Of a DNA stretch of 38,791 nt, positions 16,000 through 24,673 are shown in pieces. Under the pieces are notes generated by a model. The model had not been told where the DNA came from. It made no database searches and saw nothing but the letters and a program-made list of their open reading frames with translations. The position numbers and the translations under genes were made by a program. The first letter of the stretch is position 1. Each line of letters begins with the position of its first letter. The DNA comes from a bacterium (GTDB lineage Bacteria > Verrucomicrobiota > Verrucomicrobiia > Limisphaerales > J093): assembly GCA_021780105.1 (NCBI GenBank), contig JAJXZJ010000026.1:1-38791 (forward strand), read 5' to 3'.

Positions 16000-17805
16000 A
16001 TGGCAATTCCGTCCATCAAAAGCGTTCTGGCCCAGGCGGGACTCGTGGATTCCCACGAGTTCGACCAGTGGCGCGCCGAGTGGCGCAACCCGCCGCCCGC
16101 GCCCCCGGGCACGCCGGAAACCGCGGCGCGGCGCGACACGTTGTTCACTTCACTCCAGAAGCGTCATGCCACCAAAACGGGTCTGGGCGAAGGCGTCTTT
16201 CTGCACCGCCTGGCCGACGCGCTCGGCTGGAAATACCTCGACCGCGTGGTCCTGCCGGAAGACCTGGCCAAGGAGGACAAGAAGGAACTGCTGGGCAAGC
16301 TCTCGACCAAGGTGGCCTTTCAATACATGGCCATGCCGGTGCTTTTGGAGGACGGCCGGACGCAGGTGGCCGTGAGCGATCCGTTCGACTCCGCCATGCT
16401 CGGCGCGGTGCAGTTTGATGCCCGCGGGCCGGTGGAATTTGTGCTCGCCCCGCGCGAGGAAATCGAGAAGGCACTCAAGGAATCCTACGGCGTCGGCGCG
16501 GAAACCCTGGAAGGCATCGCCACGGACGAACCGGCCGAACCGGAAATGGGCTTCAACAAGGAGATCACCGAGGGCGACCAGGACGCCAGCGTGATCAAGT
16601 TCGTCAACCAGGTCATCTGGGAGGCGTTCAAGGACCGTGCGACGGACATCCATTTCGAGCCGATGGAGGACAAGCTCCGCATCCGCTACCGCATTGACGG
16701 CATGCTTTACGAGACGCCGATGCCGGAGACGCTCAAGCGCTACCAGTCCGCGATCATCTCCCGCATCAAGGTCATGTCCGGGATGAACATCGCCGAGAAG
16801 CGCCTGCCGCAGGACGGCCGCATCAACGTCCGCATCCGCAAGACCGAGCTGGATATCCGCGTCTCCACGGTGCCGACTGTCTATGGCGAGAGCGTGTCGC
16901 TGCGGTTGCTGACCCGCGAGAAAAAGCAGATCACGCTGACGAACCTCGGTTTCCCTGACCGGGAACAGCAGGCCATCGAACGCATCATCGCCAAGCCGCA
17001 CGGCATCTTCCTGGTCACCGGGCCGACCGGCTCCGGCAAATCCACCTCGCTTTACGCCTGCCTCCAGCAGATCAACTACCCGACCAAGCGCATCATCACG
17101 ATCGAGGAACCGGTCGAGTATGAAATCGAGGGCATCAACCAGATCGCCGTCCGGCCGGAGATCGGCCTGACATTCGCGATGGGCTTGCGCCACATCCTCC
17201 GCCAGGACCCGAACGTGGTGATGGTCGGCGAAATCCGCGACCTGGAGACGGCGGAGATCGCCATCCGCGCCGCACTCACCGGCCACCTGGTGTTCAGCAC
17301 GCTGCACACGAACGACGCGCCCAGCGCGTTCACGCGGTTGATTGACATGGGCATCGAGCCGTTCCTTGTGGCCTCGTCCGTCGAGGCCGTCATGGCCCAA
17401 CGTCTGGTCCGCACCATTTGCCCGCATTGCCGCACCGAACAGCGCGTCGAACCGGATTACCTGCGCAAAATCGGCTTCCCCGAGGAGAACATCGGCCGCG
17501 TCCGGTTCTTCAAGGGAACCGGGTGCGACAAATGCCGGCAGCTCGGCTACCAGGGGCGCACGGGCATTTACGAAATGCTCGTCGTCACCGAGGCCATCCG
17601 GCCGCTCATCATGAACCGCGCCAACGCCAGCACCATCGCCCAGAAAGCCCTCGATGAAGGCACGCAAACCCTGCGCATGGCCGGCTGGCTCAAGGTCGAG
17701 CACGGCGTCACCACCATCGAGGAAGTCCTCCGCGTCACGCAGATCGAGCAACACCTCACCGCCCTGCTCGGCGACGAACGCGCCAACGCCCTGCCCGCCC
17801 CGTGA
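16000..17805 (+). CDS. Type II secretion / type IV pilus assembly ATPase (GspE/PilB)
   Basis: A 601-residue hexameric AAA+-like ATPase that drives pseudopilus or pilus extension on the cytoplasmic face. An N-terminal GspE/PilB N1 domain (about 20-160) is followed by the ATPase domain with 'DIHFEPMEDKLRIRYRIDG' (Asp box), Walker A 'GPTGSGKSTSLY' (about 341-352), Walker B 'VVMVGEIRDLETAEIA' and His box 'LVFSTLHTN'. A tetracysteine zinc motif is present (CPHC about 473, CDKC about 510). The ATG at 16000 follows a TATAAC that could be a -10 element at 15973-15978, although no good -35 is seen. Its stop overlaps the next GTG start. Confidence 0.92.
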   Translation: MAIPSIKSVLAQAGLVDSHEFDQWRAEWRNPPPAPPGTPETAARRDTLFTSLQKRHATKTGLGEGVFLHRLADALGWKYLDRVVLPEDLAKEDKKELLGKLSTKVAFQYMAMPVLLEDGRTQVAVSDPFDSAMLGAVQFDARGPVEFVLAPREEIEKALKESYGVGAETLEGIATDEPAEPEMGFNKEITEGDQDASVIKFVNQVIWEAFKDRATDIHFEPMEDKLRIRYRIDGMLYETPMPETLKRYQSAIISRIKVMSGMNIAEKRLPQDGRINVRIRKTELDIRVSTVPTVYGESVSLRLLTREKKQITLTNLGFPDREQQAIERIIAKPHGIFLVTGPTGSGKSTSLYACLQQINYPTKRIITIEEPVEYEIEGINQIAVRPEIGLTFAMGLRHILRQDPNVVMVGEIRDLETAEIAIRAALTGHLVFSTLHTNDAPSAFTRLIDMGIEPFLVASSVEAVMAQRLVRTICPHCRTEQRVEPDYLRKIGFPEENIGRVRFFKGTGCDKCRQLGYQGRTGIYEMLVVTEAIRPLIMNRANASTIAQKALDEGTQTLRMAGWLKVEHGVTTIEEVLRVTQIEQHLTALLGDERANALPAP

Positions 17806-19175
17806 AAAAGCCCGCCCGCTGGCATCAATGCAACGTCGTCGCCCGCGCCGGCGAGAACACCCGGCTGTGGCAGTTTGCCCGCGAGGGCGAGGAGGCCCGC
17901 CTGCGCGCCGAGCACACGGTGGAACCCACGGAAGCCGCCACCGCCCGGCTCGGTGTCAAAACCGTCAGCGACCTCTGGCAGCCGCGCCTGAATGTCGCCT
18001 GGCTGCCGGCCGACCAGGTTTTTCTGCGGGTGATTTCGCTGCCGGTCGCCGACCCTTCCGAGCTGCCCGGCATGGTGGAGCTGCAAATCGAGAAGCTCTC
18101 GCCGCTGCCCCTCGCCCAGGTCGTCTGGACGTTTGAGCCGCTGCCGGCCCGCGACGGCCAGGCGCAGACGGTCATCGTCCTGCTGGCCGCCCGCAGCGCG
18201 GTGGAAAGTTTCCTCGGCGAACTGGAAGGCATGGGCTACCTCACCGACCGGCTGGACCTGCCGCAGTTGCACGAGTTGCTCGCCACCCCGGACGCCGGCG
18301 ATGGCGTATGGATTTACCCACGCACCGAGAACGGACAACTCATCTGCCTCGCGGCCTGGCGACACGAGGGCCGGTTGCAGAATCTGGATTTGCTGCGGCT
18401 GCCGGACGGCCCGGAGGCGGGCGCGCAACTCGCCGCGCTGCTCAAGCAAAGCGCCTGGGCCGGGGAAATGGACGGCTGGTTCACGCCGGAAGCCCGCTGG
18501 CACCTGGTGGCGGACGCCGCCGCCGCCGGCGGCCTGGAATCATCCCTGCGCACCCTGGCGGGCGGCGGCCTGGAAATCGCCGAACCGCTGCCGCTGCCGC
18601 GGCTGGCCGCGCTGGCCGCGGCGAGCGCGACGCGCGTCAACCTGGTGCCGCCGGAGTTTTTGGTGCGGTATCGCCAGCAGTTCGTGGACCGGCTGTGGAT
18701 GCGCGCGCTGGGCGGGTTGGGGCTGGTTTACCTGGTGTTTCTGCTGGGCTGCTTCGCTTACCTCCAGGTGCGCGGGTACCAGAAGGACAACCTCGACCAG
18801 CAGGTGGCGGGACTGCACAGCGGCTACACCAACGCGCTCCAGCTCAAGGCGCGCGTGCAGGTGTTGCAGGACCAGGTCAGCCTCAAGTTCGCCGCGCTGG
18901 ATTGCTGGCGCGCGACCGCGGAAGCGCTCCCGCCGGAGCTGACGCTCACGGCCTTCACCTTCCAGCGCGGCAAGAAGCTTCAGCTCTTTGGCAGCGTGGC
19001 CGCCGACCTCCAGTCGAAGGTCACCGAGTTCAACGAGGCGCTCAGCAAAGCCGCCGCCAATGGCCAGCCGCTGTTCAGCCAGGTCAGCACCAAGTCCATC
19101 CAGGCTCCGCCCGTGGGCCAGAACCGGCCCGCGCTGTGGAGCATTGAGTGCGACCTGAAACGCACCGACTTCTGA
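17802..19175 (+). CDS. PilM/PilN- or GspL-like inner-membrane assembly protein
   Basis: The protein has 457 residues. The N-terminal part (1-290) is a soluble actin-like-type region ('VAWLPADQVFLRVISLP', 'LQIEKLSPLPLAQVVW'), then one transmembrane segment (about 304-324, 'GGLGLVYLVFLLGCFAYLQV') and a periplasmic coiled coil plus ferredoxin-like domain ('LPPELTLTAFTFQRGKKLQL'). This is the architecture of GspL, or of PilM and PilN joined in one chain. It links the ATPase to the inner membrane platform. GTG start, overlapping the ATPase stop (GTGA). The sequence is very Leu/Ala rich and the subfamily cannot be settled by eye. Confidence 0.75.
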   Translation: MKKPARWHQCNVVARAGENTRLWQFAREGEEARLRAEHTVEPTEAATARLGVKTVSDLWQPRLNVAWLPADQVFLRVISLPVADPSELPGMVELQIEKLSPLPLAQVVWTFEPLPARDGQAQTVIVLLAARSAVESFLGELEGMGYLTDRLDLPQLHELLATPDAGDGVWIYPRTENGQLICLAAWRHEGRLQNLDLLRLPDGPEAGAQLAALLKQSAWAGEMDGWFTPEARWHLVADAAAAGGLESSLRTLAGGGLEIAEPLPLPRLAALAAASATRVNLVPPEFLVRYRQQFVDRLWMRALGGLGLVYLVFLLGCFAYLQVRGYQKDNLDQQVAGLHSGYTNALQLKARVQVLQDQVSLKFAALDCWRATAEALPPELTLTAFTFQRGKKLQLFGSVAADLQSKVTEFNEALSKAAANGQPLFSQVSTKSIQAPPVGQNRPALWSIECDLKRTDF

Positions 19176-19900
19176 TGACCAGCCTCCTCGACAAGTTGAA
19201 CCTCCGCCCGCAGGAACGCCGCGCGGTCGTGCTTGGCGCCGCCGCAGTGTTCGTGGTGCTCAACTTCTTCTTCGTCTGGCCGCATGTTGACGACTTCAGC
19301 CGCGTGAACCGGCAGATCGCCGAAGCGCGCCGGACGCTCGCGAATTACCAGCAGGAAATCGCCCGCACGGCCGGTTACCAAATCCACCTGGATAAACTCC
19401 AGCGGCTCGGTTCCGCCGTCCTGCCGTCCGAACAAGCCGTCCAGCTCCTCCACACCGTCCAGGATCAGGCGCGGGTGAGCGACGTGCTCATCACCAGCAC
19501 CCGTACCCAGCCCACCGGCATCAGTGGCGTCAGCACCAACCAGTTCTTCGACGAGCAGACCATGGCGATTGACGTCAATACCGGCGACAAGGAACTCGTG
19601 AACTTCCTGATCTCCCTCGGCTCCGGCGACTCCATGATCCGGGTCCGCGACCTCGACCTGCATCCCGATCCACCGCTTTACAAGCTGCTGGGCAAACTCA
19701 CGCTCGTCGCCAGCTACCAGAAGAAACCGCGGGTCGTCACGCCCGCCGCCGCGCCGCGGCCGGCGGCCACCAACGCCCGCACCAATGGCATGACGGCGGC
19801 CCACACGAACGCGATCACGGTCCGCACCAACGCCATTTCCGCGCGGATGCACCCGACCAACACCGTCACTTTCAATCGAACGAACAAGCTCAAGTCGTGA
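19175..19900 (+). CDS. PilO/GspM-like inner-membrane assembly protein with Thr-Asn-rich tail
   Basis: A 241-residue protein: short cytoplasmic N-terminus, one membrane span (about 17-37, 'AVVLGAAAVFVVLNFFFVWP'), a coiled coil (about 45-90) and a ferredoxin-like periplasmic domain (about 95-185). This fits PilO or GspM, which pairs with the preceding product. The last 50 residues are unusual: Thr-Asn recurs about every five to seven residues ('AATNARTNGMTAAHTNAI' and onwards), in a Pro/Ala context. The ATG at 19175 overlaps the upstream stop by one base (TGATG); its own stop overlaps the secretin GTG start. Confidence 0.72.
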   Translation: MTSLLDKLNLRPQERRAVVLGAAAVFVVLNFFFVWPHVDDFSRVNRQIAEARRTLANYQQEIARTAGYQIHLDKLQRLGSAVLPSEQAVQLLHTVQDQARVSDVLITSTRTQPTGISGVSTNQFFDEQTMAIDVNTGDKELVNFLISLGSGDSMIRVRDLDLHPDPPLYKLLGKLTLVASYQKKPRVVTPAAAPRPAATNARTNGMTAAHTNAITVRTNAISARMHPTNTVTFNRTNKLKS

Positions 19901-22029
19901 AAACGCTCATCGCCCTTTGCTCGCTGGCGTGGACCTTCCTTGCGGTCCCGCCGGAACTCCAAGCCCAGAACGCGCCGCCGCCGCTGCCGCCGCTGCCGAC
20001 CATCCGCCGCCCGGTGGCCACGAACGTCGTCGCGCCCGCCGCCCAACCCGCGCCCGCCCAGGCCCGGCCGGCATTGGGGGCCACCAACGCCGCCCTGTCC
20101 GGCCCGCCGCCCCAGCCCAGCTTCAAGCCGCTGGTCACCCCTCCGCCGCGCCTGGCGGGCGGCACCAACGCCATTTTGCCGCCGTCAGGCAACCTGGGCG
20201 CGCTGGCCGAGGATGACACCCTGCCGGAAGGCACGCTCACCCGCGTGCAGGGCATGCCGCTGGACCAGTTCCTTGAAATTTACGCGCTGGTGACCGGCCG
20301 CATTGTGTTAAGGCCCAGCCTGCTGCCGGCGGTGCAGATCACCCTCGACGCCACACAACAGAAACTGACCAAGTCGGAGGCCATCAACGCCATGGACACG
20401 GTGCTCGAGCTTAACGGCATCACCATGCTCAACACCGGCGACAAGTTCGTGACCGCCGTGCCCAGCACGCAGGCGCTGCAGGAAGGCGCGGCATTTTCGA
20501 ACATCAACCCGGACAAGTTGCCGGAGGGCGGGCAGTTCGTGACCAAGGTGGTTCAGTTGAAATACGCGCTGCCCTCGGAGATTCAGCCACTGATTGCCAG
20601 CTTCAGCAAAATCCCGAACGGCATCGTGCCCATTGACAGCACGCAAACGCTCGTCTTGCGCGACTACGCCGCCAACATCAAGCGCATGATGGAGATCATC
20701 AACAAGGTGGACGTGGAAGTGGAAAGCGACTACAAGCTGGAAGTCATTCCCATCCGGTACGGCAAGGTGGAGGACATCTACGCGACGATGGGCAGCCTGA
20801 TCGGCGGCGGCGTCGGCGGGGCCGGCGCGGTGGGGGCGCGGCAAACCGGCGCGCGCGGCGCGCGCGGCGCCTACAACCGGGGAAACATGGGCATGAACGC
20901 GAATTCGCCGTTCGGCATGAACACGATGGGCGGAAATCCGATGGGCGGAAACACGCTCGGGACAACTCAGAACCGTTTCGGCCAGCAAGGGGTAGGCACC
21001 ACCGGCTTCAATCAGCAACTCCAGCGGGTCGTCAGCAGCATCGCCGGCCAGGGCCAGAACCAGTTGCTCCATGACGCGAAGATTGTCCCGGACGAGCGGT
21101 CGAACTCGCTCATCGTCTTCGCCTCAAAGGAGGACCTGCGGATGATTACGAACGTGGTCGAGAAGGTGGACCGGCAGATGGCGCAGGTATTGATCGAGGC
21201 CGTGATCATGGACGTGCAGCTCAACAACGAGCTGACCTACGGCGTGCAGGCTTACCTGCAGGACCAGTCCGGGAGCTTGAATTCCCAAGGCTTCTTGAAC
21301 TCGGGGAGCGGCGCGCTCACCAATGCGCTGACCAGCGGCGGCCTGGGCTACCTGGGCTCCTACAACAACAACATAACCTTCCTCGTCCAGGCGCTGTCCT
21401 CCAAGACGAAGGCCGAAGTGCTGTCCACGCCGAGCATCCTCACCAGTCACGCGTTGCCCGCCTCGTTCTCGGTGGGCCAGACCGTGCCCTACGTCACCGG
21501 CAGCGGCGCGGGGGTTTACGGCACGCCTTACACGTCGTTTTCCCAGTTGCAGATCAACACGGAACTGGATGTCACGCCCTTCATCACGCCGGACAACCTC
21601 GTGGTCATGGACATCCAGCAGCACATTGAGGACCTGACCGGTTTCAAGACGTTCCCGAACGTCGGCGACCTGCCGTTGACGGTGCAACGCGATGCCCAGT
21701 CCACCGTGTCGGTGCAGGACGGCGACACCATCATGCTCGGCGGTTACATCCGCAACAACCACAGTCTCTCCAAAAACGGCGTTCCGATTCTGCAGGACAT
21801 TCCCGGCCTGGGCGCGCTGTTCCGCAGCACCAGCAAGGCCAAGGACCGCAGCGAACTGGTCGTGTTCCTGCGCCCCACCATTCTGCGCACCCCGCACGAT
21901 GCCGCCATCTTCGCCGGCAAGATGCAGCAACGCCTGCCGGGGGTTCGCGAAATGCAGAAGGACATGAAAGAGGACGAGGCCGCGCGGCAGAAGCACGCGA
22001 ACCAGGTCACGGGCGCGGACCAGCAATAA
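19897..22029 (+). CDS. Secretin of type II secretion / type IV pilus system (GspD/PilQ)
   Basis: A 710-residue outer-membrane channel. A signal peptide (1-24) is followed by a Pro/Ala/Thr-Asn-rich linker (25-105), then an N0-like domain ('MPLDQFLEIYALVTGRIVL'), N1/N2 domains ('VVQLKYALPSEIQPLI', 'YKLEVIPIRYGKVEDI'), a Gly/Asn/Met-rich insert (about 304-369), an N3-like domain ('KIVPDERSNSLIVFAS') and the secretin barrel ('QVLIEAVIMDVQLNNELTYG', 'VLSTPSILT', 'VQDGDTIMLGGYIRN', 'IPGLGALFRS', 'ELVVFLRPTIL'). The C-terminal tail is charged. The operon lacks a gspF platform gene and a pseudopilin gene here; the nearest pilin-like gene is the damaged one at the left end. GTG start overlapping the upstream stop. 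Confidence 0.92.
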   Translation: MKTLIALCSLAWTFLAVPPELQAQNAPPPLPPLPTIRRPVATNVVAPAAQPAPAQARPALGATNAALSGPPPQPSFKPLVTPPPRLAGGTNAILPPSGNLGALAEDDTLPEGTLTRVQGMPLDQFLEIYALVTGRIVLRPSLLPAVQITLDATQQKLTKSEAINAMDTVLELNGITMLNTGDKFVTAVPSTQALQEGAAFSNINPDKLPEGGQFVTKVVQLKYALPSEIQPLIASFSKIPNGIVPIDSTQTLVLRDYAANIKRMMEIINKVDVEVESDYKLEVIPIRYGKVEDIYATMGSLIGGGVGGAGAVGARQTGARGARGAYNRGNMGMNANSPFGMNTMGGNPMGGNTLGTTQNRFGQQGVGTTGFNQQLQRVVSSIAGQGQNQLLHDAKIVPDERSNSLIVFASKEDLRMITNVVEKVDRQMAQVLIEAVIMDVQLNNELTYGVQAYLQDQSGSLNSQGFLNSGSGALTNALTSGGLGYLGSYNNNITFLVQALSSKTKAEVLSTPSILTSHALPASFSVGQTVPYVTGSGAGVYGTPYTSFSQLQINTELDVTPFITPDNLVVMDIQQHIEDLTGFKTFPNVGDLPLTVQRDAQSTVSVQDGDTIMLGGYIRNNHSLSKNGVPILQDIPGLGALFRSTSKAKDRSELVVFLRPTILRTPHDAAIFAGKMQQRLPGVREMQKDMKEDEAARQKHANQVTGADQQ
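20926..20955 (+). repeat. 15-bp tandem duplication inside the secretin glycine-rich insert
   Basis: The unit atgggcggaaatccg (20926-20940) is followed by atgggcggaaacacg (20941-20955), encoding MGGNP-MGGNT. It sits in a low-complexity stretch (20806-21003) that also has a short GCGCGCGG repeat at about 20850-20870. The reading frame is kept, so the insert looks able to vary in length by unit slippage. Confidence 0.7.
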
Positions 22030-22042
22030 CGCCCGCGGCGCG

Positions 22043-23125
22043 TCAGTCGCCGAAGCTGATGCCCAGCGCCCGCGCGGCCCGCACCATGTCGCCCGCCGGC
22101 GGCACGGTGCGCAACCGGCCGATGGCCTCGGTGATCTTCACCTCGCCCACCACCGGCGGCCGCAGTGACACCATGTGGCCGAACTTGCCTTCCGCCACCA
22201 GCGCCACCGCCTTCACGCCGAACAGCGAACACAGCACGCGGTCAAACGTGGTCGGCGCGCCGCCGCGCTGCAGATGGCCCAGCACGCAGGCGCGCGCCTC
22301 CTTGCCGGTGCGCCGCTGGATTTCCGCCGTCACCACCGCGCCAATGCCGCCGAGGTGCGCCTCGCGGTTCCCCTCGCGGGCGCCCTGCGTGACGTAGCCG
22401 CCGCCTTTTTCCCGCGCGCCTTCGGCCGCCACCACGAGCGTGAAATGCTTGCCCTCCCGCTCGCGGTCGGCCACCTGCCGGCAGATGGTTTCGTAGTCGA
22501 AGGGAATTTCCGGCAGCAAAATCACGTCCGCCCCGCCGGCGACGCCCGCGTGCAGGGCGATCCACCCGGCGTAGCGGCCCATCACCTCCAGCACCATCAC
22601 CCGCCGGTGGCTTTGCGCGGTGGTGCGCAACCGGTCCAGCGCGTCCGTCGCGCACGCCACCGCGGTGTCAAACCCGAACGTCACCGCCGTGGCTTCGAGG
22701 TCGTTGTCAATCGTCTTCGGCACGCCGACCACCGGGATGCCGTGCTCGAACAACTGCTGCGCGATGGACAGCGAGCCGTCGCCGCCCACGACCACCAGCG
22801 CGCTCAAATCCTGCCCGTCCACGTTGTGCTGCGCCTCGGCGAGCACGTCCTCGGGAATGCGCTGCGCCTCGCCCAAGCCCACCTTCGCGGCGAAGCGGCC
22901 CTTGTTCGCCGTGCCCAGGATCGTCCCGCCGACGAACAGCAGGCCGTCCATCTCGTGATAGTCCAGCCGGCGCGAGCGCACCGGGGTCAGCAGCCCGTCA
23001 AACCCGCCCAGGATGCCGAAGGTTTCCCAGCCGCGCTTGGCGGCCGCCTTCACCACGGCGCGGATGACGGCGTTCAAGCCGGGGCAATCACCGCCGCCGG
23101 TCACAATTCCAATGCGCGTTGGCAT
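22043..23125 (-). CDS. pfkA: 6-phosphofructokinase
   Basis: It phosphorylates fructose 6-phosphate to the 1,6-bisphosphate in glycolysis. The 360 residues include 'GIVTGGGDCPGLNAVIRAVV', 'GGDGSLSIAQQL', 'PKTIDNDLEAT', 'SHRRVMVLEVMGRYAGWIAL', 'DVILLPEIPFD' and 'VLGHLQRGGAPTTFDR'. The phosphoryl-donor positions are mixed: Gly in GGDGS points to ATP, whereas Lys in PKTIDND is the residue typical of PPi-dependent enzymes (bacterial ATP enzymes usually have PGTIDND). ATP-dependent enzymes with this pair are known in the broader family, so ATP is more likely. The ATG at 23125 gives MPTRIGIVTGG; AAGGTG about 10 bases upstream is one of few Shine-Dalgarno-like signals here. Confidence 0.92.
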   Translation of the reverse strand: MPTRIGIVTGGGDCPGLNAVIRAVVKAAAKRGWETFGILGGFDGLLTPVRSRRLDYHEMDGLLFVGGTILGTANKGRFAAKVGLGEAQRIPEDVLAEAQHNVDGQDLSALVVVGGDGSLSIAQQLFEHGIPVVGVPKTIDNDLEATAVTFGFDTAVACATDALDRLRTTAQSHRRVMVLEVMGRYAGWIALHAGVAGGADVILLPEIPFDYETICRQVADREREGKHFTLVVAAEGAREKGGGYVTQGAREGNREAHLGGIGAVVTAEIQRRTGKEARACVLGHLQRGGAPTTFDRVLCSLFGVKAVALVAEGKFGHMVSLRPPVVGEVKITEAIGRLRTVPPAGDMVRAARALGISFGD

Positions 23126-23228
23126 AACGTGCCGGCACCTTAAACGGTGGCGCCGGCCGGCCAAGCGAAAATTCGGCGACCCTGCCGCGCGTCTTGACCC
23201 CGCGGCGCGAGTCCTTAACGTAGCCGCA

Positions 23229-24560
23229 ATGCATGCGCTCCGCCTGGCGCTGTCCGCGCTCTGCTCTCCGGCCCAGTCCCGTCTGCGCACCCGGCCGCGC
23301 CGGGGTTCCGGCCCGGCTTGGCGCGCGGCGTGGTCCGGACTGCTGCTGGCCGTCTGTTTCGGCGCCGGCTGCATCAGCAGCAAGCGGATGACCTACATTT
23401 ATTCGCCGCCCTACGGCGTCGAAAGCGGCCAGTTCCTGCGCTCGCTCGAGGGCCTGCGCTCGGAAATGAAGGAGGGCAACCGCGTGACCCTGCTGGAGAA
23501 CGGCGACGGCATCTTTCCCGCGTTGCTGGATGCCATCCGCGCCGCCAAGAGCAGCGTCAACGTCGAAATGTATATTTACGAAGACGACTCGGTCGGTCGC
23601 GTGTTCGCCGACGCCTTGTGCGAACGCGCCCAAGCCGGCGTCGCCGTGCGCGTGCTGGTGGACGATTTCGGCGCGCGGATGGGCCCGTTGGCGCGCAAGC
23701 TGACCACCGCCGGCGTGCGGTTCGAGATTTACAAACCGCTGCGCCTTTACAGCCTTTACCGGCTCAACCACCGCACCCACCGCAAAATCATCACCGTGGA
23801 CGGGCGCATGGGATTCTGCGGCGGATTTGGCATTGACGATCGCTGGCTCGGCGACGCCCGCAACCCGCACGAGTGGCACGATCTGGCGGTCCGCGTCGAA
23901 GGCCCGGTGGTCGCCCAGCTCCAGCGCATCTTCATGGAGGACTGGATGCACACCACCGGCGAGGTGTTGTTCGGCGACGCCCAGTTCCCGCCACTCCCGG
24001 CGGAGGACGACACAATGGCCCAGGCCGTCGCCAGTTCGCGCACCGACCAAAGTTCGATGGCCAAGCTCCTGCTTTTCATGGCGATTCAAACCGCGCGGAA
24101 GAGCATCTGGATTGAAAACGCCTACTTCGTACCCGACCCGCAAATCCGCCGCGGCCTGACCGCCGCCGTCAAACGCGGCGTGGACGTGCGCGTCATCGTT
24201 CCCGGCCAGTACATGGACATTCCGCCCATCCGCCGCGCCTCGCGCTACTACTACGGCGAATTGCTCGACGGCGGCGTGAAAATCTACGAATACCGGCCCA
24301 CCATGCTGCACACCAAGGCGATGGTCGTGGACGGCATCTGGTCCACGGTCGGCTCCATCAACTTTGAAAACCGTTCCATGCGCAGCAATGCCGAGGCCAA
24401 CGTGGCCATCTACGACCGCCGTTTCGCCGCCGAACTGGAGCGCGTGATGCAACAGGACCTGACCCGCTGCGACGTCTTCACCAAGGAAAACTGGAAGAAG
24501 CGCGGTTTGGCCGCCCGGTTCAGCGAAGCCTTTGCCTGGCTGTTCAGCGAGGCGTATTGA
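23229..24560 (+). CDS. Phospholipase D family / cardiolipin synthase-like protein
   Basis: A 443-residue membrane-associated protein with two HKD motifs: 'HRKIITVDGRMGFCGG' and 'HTKAMVVDGIWSTVGS', each followed by the conserved Gly/Asn-containing stretch ('GSINFENRSMRSNAEAN'). 'NRVTLLENGDGIFPALLDAI' and 'SVNVEMYIYEDD' are typical of cardiolipin synthases (Cls), which join phosphatidylglycerol molecules. Unlike ClsA it has one N-terminal hydrophobic stretch ending 'CFGAGCISS', a weak lipobox, so it may be a lipoprotein. The ATG at 23229 begins at this export segment. Confidence 0.88.
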   Translation: MHALRLALSALCSPAQSRLRTRPRRGSGPAWRAAWSGLLLAVCFGAGCISSKRMTYIYSPPYGVESGQFLRSLEGLRSEMKEGNRVTLLENGDGIFPALLDAIRAAKSSVNVEMYIYEDDSVGRVFADALCERAQAGVAVRVLVDDFGARMGPLARKLTTAGVRFEIYKPLRLYSLYRLNHRTHRKIITVDGRMGFCGGFGIDDRWLGDARNPHEWHDLAVRVEGPVVAQLQRIFMEDWMHTTGEVLFGDAQFPPLPAEDDTMAQAVASSRTDQSSMAKLLLFMAIQTARKSIWIENAYFVPDPQIRRGLTAAVKRGVDVRVIVPGQYMDIPPIRRASRYYYGELLDGGVKIYEYRPTMLHTKAMVVDGIWSTVGSINFENRSMRSNAEANVAIYDRRFAAELERVMQQDLTRCDVFTKENWKKRGLAARFSEAFAWLFSEAY

Positions 24561-24673
24561 ACCGCGGACGGCGGCCGACACAGGCCACACCGCGCCGGCG
24601 TTCCACCCCGATTTTCCGGCGATCCGTCCCTTTTCCGTGACCGGGAACGCCCGGGTTGTCGCAACAATTACTA

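Noticed and set aside
16150..17754. Long minus-strand open frame opposite the secretion ATPase gene
   Set aside because: It is a shadow of a clearly conserved ATPase; its composition is His/Asp/Ala repeats with no motif.
19750..19900. Thr-Asn-rich tail as a possible CRISPR-like or DNA tandem repeat
   Set aside because: The period is irregular at the DNA level and the frame is kept; it is a protein-level low-complexity tail.
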